64,000 bases of DNA, taken from assembly GCA_000469685.2 (NCBI GenBank), contig LS997565.1, positions 26,413,645-26,477,644 of the forward strand, given 5' to 3'. The DNA is from Haemonchus contortus (Eukaryota > Nematoda > Chromadorea > Rhabditida > Trichostrongylidae). Made by a program: the position numbers and the translations under genes. A model generated the notes under the pieces. That model did no database searches. It saw only the letters and a program-made list of their open reading frames with translations, and was not told the DNA's origin. This document shows, piece by piece, positions 56,101 to 64,000 of the stretch; positions within the stretch are counted from its first letter, which is position 1; every line of letters begins with the position of its first letter.

Positions 56101-57000
56101 AGAAGACACACTAGTCAAATGCGAACTAGATCAAAAGGGATTGCCAACGATTAAGTGACGAAAGCAATTAGTGAAAATTTCTGATGTGAAATTCCACAAG
56201 AAATTACCAATGAAGTATACAATGAAGAAGTGCAACGCACAAGAGATATTAACGATGAAGTTATGGTTCGAAAGGCACTTCAATGGATCGAACGAGACGA
56301 CAGAGCCACTCATTCTACAGTGTATGTGATACATTCAACATGTGATATATCATGTGATATATCGTCGTGTATTAAAAAGTATTCCGTTGAGCATGGTCCA
56401 TTCTTTGTATCAACTCCAATAAAGTACTACACTAGTCGTCTCTGAAGTTACACCAAAGAGAATCATCATAAACCCTGCAATTTCTGTGCAACGTTGCAAA
56501 GCATCACAACGAAAGAAACAAACCCATAATTGAATCATGACAAGTGAAGAGATACGAAAAAAGAAAAATGCCGACTGAGAGAAGAATCAGGGAACAAGTA
56601 CTCGCGGGCTCAAACAACCAAGCAACTGCTTATCGTATTTTTTGTAGCCAACGTGAGGCAATACTGAAGGTTGTCACTTTCCACAAAAATTCAGCGAATA
56701 GGGGAGCCACTCTGTGTGTGAAAAAATGACGCCGACCATTCAGTCTAGCTTTACTCACATCCGATTTTAAGCTACCGCCTGATGATAGAGGGTCTCAGAG
56801 TCAAAACTTAATTTAGATCCATGCTTGCTTTTCCCTGATGAGTGATAACAATTCATTCCTTCCGCACTGCATCGACTTCCGTCTCGACTGCAATGAGGCC
56901 AAGCAAAAGTTTTTGTTTGCGATTTCGCTAGAAGTAGTCTATGGAGTCATGTATGAAACCAAAAACTCATCAATAATGTCTTCGTGAAACTGTTCTGCAC
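56101..57000. other. Intergenic, nothing firm
   Basis: May include the 3' end of the gypsy element. A short direct repeat ATGTGATATATC is doubled at 56339-56364. No gene recognised. Confidence 0.35.
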
Positions 57001-57013
57001 TGATTCTAAAGTC

Positions 57014-58060
57014 TTAATTGTTCTGAATTGTGTGAATTGAACACTGGAGTGCCATATTTTGGCACAGATCTCTTGTAAACGCGCCATAACACTGGAGCAC
57101 TAGTCGTAGACGAGTTAAGTCCTTAAGTCGTACCTGGCAAGCGTTGCCTTTTTCAACCTTGTCACTATGAGCGTCAAGATTGAGACGAATCCGAGACGAG
57201 ACGAGAAAACGAAGAACGAATGTTTGTTCGACGTGCATTATGAATTTAATAGTCGTGACGCTTATTAGGTCGCCTACCACTGCGAACGCCCAAGTTACTC
57301 CGCTCAACCACGTAATAAGGTAATGCAAGTAAGTTTTGGACAAGACGGTTGAAGAACCCCATGCTGAAGAACGCCGCTGTACGCTTAAAAGGGCAGTGAA
57401 AAGGCAGAGTTCATACGAATGGATAATCCTTGCCCGGCGAAATCAAATCATCAAGGAGTCGCGGATGAATTCCATCCATGCTCATTGCGCACAATGACTT
57501 CTTACGAAGACCTTATCAGAAGCTTTACAATAGTCTATATACATCACATCCATGCTAACGCTTCGTCCAGCCACTTTGTCCATTCACTGAGATAATGAAC
57601 CGTGGAAAAACAGTGGATCTTTCTTCATGGGAATCATGCTGCTTAGATGTTACGACTCCATATTTTCCCAAACAGTCCACAATTAGCTTTTTGAGAATTT
57701 TCTCGAGAAGCCTCGAGCAATTTGATGTCATTGTTACAGGCCTGGAGTTCTGGCGGACGTTGTGAGGAGGCTTTTCTTTAGATTACCAATTCAAAGGATT
57801 GCAATCATCGATGGTGATTTCTCATTCATAAAGATCGAGATGGGATTTCTACGTCCATGATAGGCGGCCCATCTTGGAAATATGCTCCATAGAAGCTATT
57901 ATAGGATTAGAATTTTTTCAATGAATGGGATCGATACAGAATCAGGTGTGAGGGAATTTTATTGCAGGTACTTTGACATTTTCTCTACGATGGAACCATA
58001 CCTTCATGATCGTCCATAACCGGAAACCTCTTTTCCATGAATTCGTGCTGAGCTGCTGAG
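57014..58060 (-). pseudogene. CR1-like LINE relic
   Basis: On the minus strand, pieces in order match the RT fingers and palm of a CR1-type LINE: RPVTMTSNCSRLLEKILKKL (57750-57690), QHDSHEERSTVFP, then SLSEWTKWLDEAL and a decayed YIDYCKASDKV (motif A) around 57560-57500. More eroded sequence continues to 57014. No motif C survives clearly. Heavily broken, older than the LINE at 31-32.5 kb. Confidence 0.55.
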
Positions 58061-59290
58061 TCGAGGATCGTTCTCTTCACTGATGCATAGACTACTTTAC
58101 TTTTTTACTCAACTTTCTGTCAAAATGATCAAATACCAAATTCTCCAATAATTTGAGCCATACTCCATGCCTCTCCTGCCTAAGCCAAAAGTTCACAAGG
58201 TACTGGTGTAAATTGAAATTGAGCAATGATTTTGCTTCGATGGGAACAAATATGATGCTCTACTCAAGATGCTTATAATACTCAAGCTCTAGAACAGTTC
58301 CGCCACGCGGGTTGATTTCTACTGTCATGAGCGAATGCCACAATCGACCATTCATTGGTCTCAACCTCAAACTTACGTAATAAACCATAAACTACGAATT
58401 CCAATGCAATGTAATAGTACGGGCGGAAATTCCATCAATGACAAATATAACATTATCAAACATAATCAACCTAGTTAAAAAGACAACAATCAAATGATAG
58501 AAAAGCAGTCAGAAATGCTGTTTGCATGTGTCGGTCTTTTATATGCTGCTTGACCACCATCTTCTACCGCTTAGACTTGTTTTCTTCAACCAATCTTTTG
58601 TTCTTGGTCGAAGCTGTACTTATCTGAGCTTTCAATCAGAATAGAAAACCGCAACATGTTCTTAAATGGAGTAGGAGCGAGGGTTCGCTAACTAACATAT
58701 CGCTCGCACGGTTAGAATCTACGTCGACAAGAGTGGAAAGGTCCATCCTGTGTTTTCCCCCCGAAGCGGAGTCGGTGGGGTATTCATGACACAATTGAGA
58801 AAAATATTGCGAACCGATGCACCTGTAATGGTGGCTTAAGTAAAATAGGATCCCAAACCACAAGAGGGAGCGAGTATATTGCTGTTGAATAGCGAAGGCT
58901 AACCAATAGAATCAATCAGAAAAATCCAAGCGAGTTTCACTATAAGAATTAGTAAGCGGCAACAAAGGAGGTCAGTAGAAGCGGGAATGGTCAGTAGGAG
59001 CAGGACTCTGTTCATGTCGCTATTGTATTTTACGTTGTCTTCGACTCGACTTGATCTTGCGATTTAGTATGTCACCTAGTGACTGGTTGTATTACGTTTG
59101 GCCTGGTGATTTACTTTATACTTGGCAACTTGGCTTAGAATTTAGCTTAACCGATTAGAATCGGCTCAATAATCAATTCAATCAATCAAGCAGTTTCAGC
59201 TCTTTACCTGAGCTCTTGATTGATTTGCGATGCACCATGCCCAGTACTCGTGCGTTGTGTCGCCTTATTGCCACGCGGATATTTCGATAT
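58061..59290. other. Intergenic, nothing recognised
   Basis: About 1.2 kb between the LINE relic and the BEL-associated sequence. Only short ORFs (largest 75 codons, minus, 58636-58863) without family resemblance. Confidence 0.35.
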
Positions 59291-59299
59291 GGGTACGAC

Positions 59300-59640
59300 A
59301 ACAGCCAAAACACAGCGCTTTATTCACCTCAAACTTGGGTAATTAAACCAAATACATATATATGAGCAAAGTAACTGTTAATAAAAGTACTACCAACAAT
59401 CGAAAAAGGGATATGGAAGCCATTTGTCTTGGGTGCCTTTTATACCCTCCTTTCCCGCCAAATCCGTCTTGCGCCAAATCCTGCCGTAGTTCATCGGGCC
59501 ATCCGAGACGCATTTGAATTTGAAATGGAATAGGTTACGAAACATCCAGTACGAATAGAATAGGTGTTCATCTTCAGTGTGAGTTAAATATAATAGTAAG
59601 AAAGAGAACTGATGCAAACTGATGGGCAAACTTGAACGAT
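59300..59640 (-). other. LTR-like segment next to BEL gag
   Basis: On the minus strand TATAAAAGG at 59444-59436 is followed 112 bp later by AATAAA at 59324-59319, the arrangement of a U3-R segment. It lies directly downstream of the truncated gag. Ends could not be defined. About 22 bases between the two signals (59325-59346) recur exactly at 38099-38120. Confidence 0.4.
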
Positions 59641-59654
59641 CCTCTCAATTCCAC

Positions 59655-61006
59655 TCAGCAGTAGCTCGTGGAGTGGACCATCCACGACATTCCCGGCCAC
59701 CCCATCTGTTGCCACGTTCCATTCCCTGCCATTCGCGGAGAGCATCTTCAAGCCGTCTGTGCATCTGCTCTTTAGCCTCAGGAATCGGACACAATGCTTT
59801 GTGATGCCCATCTCTGGGGACGAGGTCTTCGAAGGGTGTGTTGTAGACCCTGACACAGTACCAGCATTCCCTATTCTTCAGGCCACACCTGTTTCCACAT
59901 TGCTACAAGCAAAGGCGGCATAACTTGCTATCATGGACGATCTGGTTCCGTGTACGAGCATCGTGGACAATGGGACATGAGTCTGAAAAATGAGCTGATT
60001 GCGCTCCGCAGGAAACACAAGGGCGTTGAGGCTCCACACCGTCCGAGTAGGCGGCCAACTTGCGATACGGGAATCTCTTCAACGCATACTCCATTGATTC
60101 TATCCAGCGTCGTTGATTCTCGAATTCCCTTGTGTGCGTAGTACGCTTCGAAATACACTGTACCACAACACTAACAGGACCACCTTCATCCTTTGTCTCT
60201 TCAATCAACTTGGAGAGATGTTCGTCATCCGTCAATTCCCGATCCTTTTCTTGACTCGGAAGGCTCTCAGCTTGATCTTGTTCTTTTTCTTGCTCTACAT
60301 GCTGGTCTCCGTTCGTCACACAGTTTTCCAATGACGACAACTTGGTTCTAACGGTCCTGATTTCTTCGGTCTGTTCCTTCAGAAGCTGCTGCAACTTGTT
60401 AAAATTCTCCATTTCCCTTGGGTAGTCTTTAGGACTTTCCTTTTTGAGATCCTTTTTGGCTTCCACTAGGAGGTGTTCCGTCTGTTTGATCACTTGTATA
60501 AGAGGACGCAATTCCGTCTCTATCGTCATATTGATGGGTCCTATGTTGTGCGACCCTCCATCCTTTGCCAGCCATTCTTCATAGCGCTTCGCGGAAACTC
60601 TTGCTGAACTTGCTTGAAGGGCGTAGATCCTTTCGGTGAGTACGTATCGCGTTCCAACTCGCAGAAGAACTTCCTTTACGGTGCTAGCCGAGTGTCTGAC
60701 ATCTGTAAGAGGGATGACTTTCTCCCCCGCCCCGGCCTTTCTAGAGGGGTCATCGGACTGCATGAATTTAAAATGATTACGAACAGCACGCGACACAGTA
60801 ATATGACGTCGTATATCATTAAAGCATTTTTCGAGTTCGGTTTCGAGATGTTCAGCGTTTGGGTGTGATCTCACAAGTAGTCTGCTGAGGTATGCAGCAT
60901 CTCCATCGATATCGCGTATGGCCAACCTTTGCGTACTTGAAGGCATTTGTGCTTTGTTTACACAAATCATTGAACTTGAAATACAGTGAGGCTGTTTCTT
61001 GCTCAT
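59655..61006 (-). pseudogene. BEL/Pao Gag
   Basis: Minus strand. Open frame 61006-59903 (367 codons, start MSKKQ; a true start upstream cannot be excluded), then one TAG and further in-frame coding to about 59655. An N-terminal capsid-like region is followed by a long charged coiled-coil stretch (TEHLLVEAKKDLKKE, KLQQLLKEQTEEIRTVRTKL), an acidic linker, and a C-terminal cysteine-rich part: CVSCGAQSAHFSDSC, CRLCL, and after the stop NRECWYC with a GHHKALC. These zinc-knuckle-like boxes are typical of nematode BEL Gag. Pol should follow it, but here pol lies upstream instead. Young copy: one nonsense codon over 450 codons. Confidence 0.8.
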
Positions 61007-61273
61007 GCTTCCTACTGGGTCTGTGAACGCGGGTCGCGGTGTTAAGCCATACCTCAGAAATTTTTGTGGCGCCTGAACTTATACTTGAAACGGTAGTTGG
61101 CCTGTGAAAGCTGCGCAAGCATAAGCATTTATAAAATGGTTGAGCTGTTGCCCGCAAGGATCTTTTCCAATGTTTGAGTTCAAACGATAGGAAAACAATG
61201 AACCCAACTAACGAATTGAACTGAACTAGGATTGAACTTGCCGAAATTGAGGCGTCTCGCATACTTGAAACAT
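61007..61273 (-). other. Junction between BEL env start and gag; possible LTR remnant
   Basis: 267 bp. On the minus strand it contains a CATTTTATAAATG TATA-like box at about 61124-61136 and leads into the Gag start. No AATAAA was seen. If it is an LTR, the pol copy and the gag copy share it, as in tandem elements. Confidence 0.3.
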
Positions 61274-64000
61274 TTAGAAATGCAACGTAGTTTTCTTGAC
61301 ACCGGATTTGAATCTATCTTTTTTGTATTTTATAGGGTTCGAATATTTTTCTTGCTGATATGTAGGAACTTGAGGTTGTATTTTGTTTTTGACAGACTGA
61401 ACAGACTCTATTTCCATACTTTCTCGTAACCTTTGTACCAAACAAGTGCGGTAACATGTATTCGAGCCCGAATTTCCCGAATCCGGTAAATCTGCAGTGG
61501 TTGTCACGACGGAGAAGCCTAGTGCCAGGATGAATAGTAAGCTTGAAACTGAGACGAATCCGACACCTGTTGCTGTTTTTCGGTGTTCTTTGATATTCTG
61601 CGAGCGTGGTCGCAAATGATAGCCATGCGTAGGCTGCACAACTTGTTGTTCTTCTTGTGGGATGTCGGCTTCTTCTTGCATCTCTCCGTGACATGCGTCT
61701 TGAACATCGTGACTGTAGTCTTCAGTGGTGTCCTCTAACTCCAATGGTACCAACAAATTTAGAGGCCTTCTTATTCGTTTGTGCGAAGGCAATGTTGTAA
61801 CTGCTTCTCTGATTACCCCGTCTCGATTCTTCGGTAGGACGCTAATTCTCCTCATCCGCCACACGTGCCGAGGTTGAACCTCATCGCAAATCAAGACGAG
61901 GCTCCCGACTTTCGGTACTAATGCTCCAGCTCTTTTGCTTCCAACTTTAGTCTGATGTTTTTCTCTCAGAGCAGTGAGGTACTGAGTGTGTCAGTCTCGC
62001 CAGAACCTTTCGGTTAACTTGCACGAGCTCTGTAACGCCTGGATTGCTTGAATTTTTGTGTGAATCACTGGAATGTCGGAAGGTGGCGCGTAGGAAGAGT
62101 CTTCCAGTTCGTTGTCGAGCGATTCGAAGGGGAAATGCACTTGTAGTTCCCTTTGGATGAAATCGATCGGTCTTAAAATGCTTTCTCGATCGAAACTAGA
62201 GTCGGAATAGAGAAGCGGTCGGGTATTGAGCAGTGCTTCTATTTCCACGATCACCGTCGATGGCTCTTCGAAGGAGAGTATGGTCTTTCCTAGCGTTTTG
62301 TAAAGAGAGTACTTGACTGACTTGATTAACCTTTCATAAAAACCTCCTTGCCAGGGAGCATATGGGGTTATATGTCGCCAATCAATCTCCTTATCGCTAA
62401 TCTCCCGGGCCACTGCAGGGTCCTTTTGCGATGCAGTCAAACATTCCTTGAGGATCGTTTCGCCCAACAGGAATGTCGGTGAGTTATCGCTGGTGATGGA
62501 GGAAGGAACGCCTCTCCGTGCGAAAAATCTACGAAGCATCTGGAGAAAGGCGCTTGTCGACTGGTTAGAAACGATGTCCAGGTGAATTAGACTTGTTACC
62601 ATACAGGTAATTATGACTCCATAACACTTTTCTTTGTCCTTTGTTGGAACAATGATTGTGAGTGGACCAAAGTAGTCTAATCGCACATGCTGAAATGGAC
62701 GTGACTGAACGACACGTTCTGCCGGAAGGCTTGGCTGATCGGGGTACTTGCACGGCAAGTTGTTGAGTTTCTGACAAACTATGCACTTTCTTACTTGTCT
62801 TGCAACTTGTGAACGCAGTTGTGGGATCCAGAACTTTTGTCGTGTAATAGACATAGTGTGGTTCACTCCTGGATGACCACTGAGATGAGCCTCTTGTATG
62901 ATGAGTTCAGCCAAAAGGGTCTTTTGCAAAATTAAGCTGAGGTATTTCGCTTCTTCTTCCATTTTGCTTTTTCCTAACCGGCCGAAACATCGCATAATGC
63001 CCTCGCTATCTTTCTTCGCATTCAAATGACAGAGTTTTTGGAGTATTCCTGGCTTGATCCATGATCGCTGATGATGACGAATTAGAACTTTTTCCGCCTA
63101 CTTGACCTCTCTCCCCGTTAGTGCGTCTGTAGTGAGCTTCAAACATTCTTTGAGCGGGGTCGAGATATTAACGTGGCCTGGATCCTTAATACTGAGTCGC
63201 TGAACTATGACCCGTACAAATCGTAGAACGTATGCCAAAATTCTTTTTGCTTTTGTGAGCGTTATTGCTTGTCTACTTGAAATGAGTTCCTCTGCGTGCT
63301 CTTTTGAAGTTGGATAACTCGTGGCTGCCAAACCGATTTCAAAGAGCTCCTCTCTCTCTTCGTATCGTTCATGACCCAGAAAGCAAGAGACGCTGGTGTT
63401 TTTAAGTTCCAGCAGTTCTGAAGTAGGAATATGTAGAAAAGACGGACCATTCCACCAGAAGTGGTTTTCAAGGTCGTCCTTATGTAGGCCACGAGTAGCA
63501 CAGTCAGCAGGGTTTTGACCCGATGGAACGAACATGAAATAGACTTGAACTCCCCTTGACTTCAAGTGTTCGTATATATTCCTGATTTCGGTGAGACGGT
63601 GTTTGATTAAGACTCCTTTCTCCTTTCTCCCTGAATCCTTGAGCCAGTTCAGTACGATTTCGGAGTCAGAATAAACATAGATTTGCCGAAGACATATTAC
63701 TGTTTGAATTTGAGTGATGAGGGCATTGACTAGTCGCATTGCCAACGTCAATGCATTCAACTCCATTTTGGGTACAGTCATTGAAGACCGTATCGAAGGC
63801 AGCTTTTCTCGCGCCATCAGCGAACATGTAGAACGATCGTCGCATAAGTATGCTCATGTTGCCATACCTTCTAAACTTGCGTCTGCGAATGCTACAAGAA
63901 GTTGCTGATCCGCTCTTTCGGATATCATTCGAGGAAGGTCTCTGCGAAAACCATGTATAGACTCTACTACATCTTTCCACTCATTCACTCTTGTCTCTGG
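61274..64000 (-). pseudogene. BEL/Pao Pol (RNase H, integrase) and start of env; 5' part outside window
   Basis: Minus strand. One reading frame runs from the window edge to 61274, broken only by three nonsense codons: a TGA near 63860, a TAG at 63098-63100 and a TGA at 61991-61993. Order: end of RT (LVAFADASLEGMA), RNase H with VPKMELNALTLAMRL, VYSDSEIVLNWL and NPADCATRGL; integrase with H-H and C-x2-C (SGHPGVNHT, CIVCQKL), then DYFGPL, SDNSPTF and APWQGGFYERLIKSVK with the DDE acids; then a DUF5641-type tail (SLVLICDEVQPRHVWRMRRI). After an acidic linker a hydrophobic segment, SSLLFILALGFSVV, marks the signal peptide of an env-like protein that stops after about 60 residues. Recently inactivated. 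Confidence 0.85.

Noticed and set aside
1..64000. CRISPR arrays, bacterial operons, rRNA or phage modules
   Set aside because: No regularly spaced short repeats, Shine-Dalgarno-led gene clusters or rRNA motifs; intron-containing genes and the element types are eukaryotic.

Overview
The window looks like nuclear DNA of a nematode, most likely a clade V (strongylid or hookworm-like) species. Three host genes are carried by many short exons with GT..(T)TTCAG splice sites. One of them encodes an HSP-12-type small heat-shock protein, a family best known from nematodes. The rest is transposon wreckage of types common in nematodes: BEL/Pao and Ty3/gypsy-like retroelements, RTE- and CR1/Jockey-like LINEs, a DIRS/PAT-like tyrosine-recombinase retroelement, many mariners, piggyBac-like TTAA elements, and MITEs. 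There is no operon-like bacterial structure and no real tRNA or rRNA gene.

Layout. 1-4.5 kb: decayed gypsy-type gag followed by an env-like region with no pol between them, broken by a Mutator-type MITE and a TTAA-type MITE, and ending in an LTR-like segment. 5.8-9.55 kb (minus): intact 12-exon NADP-dependent isocitrate dehydrogenase (410 codons). 10-12 kb: a MITE and a tRNA-derived SINE. 12.8-13.9 kb: unidentified ORF and a 180-bp tandem triplication. 14.2-17.3 kb: dead RTE LINE, then an internally deleted mariner. 20.3-23.3 kb: a mariner split by a 2.0-kb foldback element whose arms carry tRNA-like pol III modules. 23.6-27.6 kb: another deleted mariner, then a TTAA element split by a 1.9-kb long-TIR element. 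28.2-29 kb: mariner relic. 31-32.5 kb: CR1-like LINE split by the second copy of the same Mutator-type MITE. 32.7-36.2 kb: GC-rich dispersed repeat and two nearly full-length mariners back to back. 36.2-39.2 kb: DIRS/PAT-like RT/RNase H and tyrosine-recombinase relics, cut by a SINE. 40.9-46.06 kb (plus): three-exon gene for a small secreted cysteine-containing protein of unknown function. 49.3-49.6 kb: SINE. 52.2-53.8 kb (plus): intact four-exon hsp-12-like gene with a MITE in its last intron. 55.5-58 kb: gypsy integrase and CR1 LINE relics. 59.3-64 kb (minus): young BEL/Pao sequence in the order pol, start of env, gag, which implies a tandem or rearranged copy.

How it works together: only idh-1 (cytosolic NADPH and 2-oxoglutarate supply), the hsp-12-like chaperone and the small secreted protein look like working host genes. 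They are unrelated and regulated separately. The main biological story is repeated nesting of transposons. Several insertions can be bounded to the base by target-site duplications, and two interrupted reading frames are collinear on either side of their inserts.
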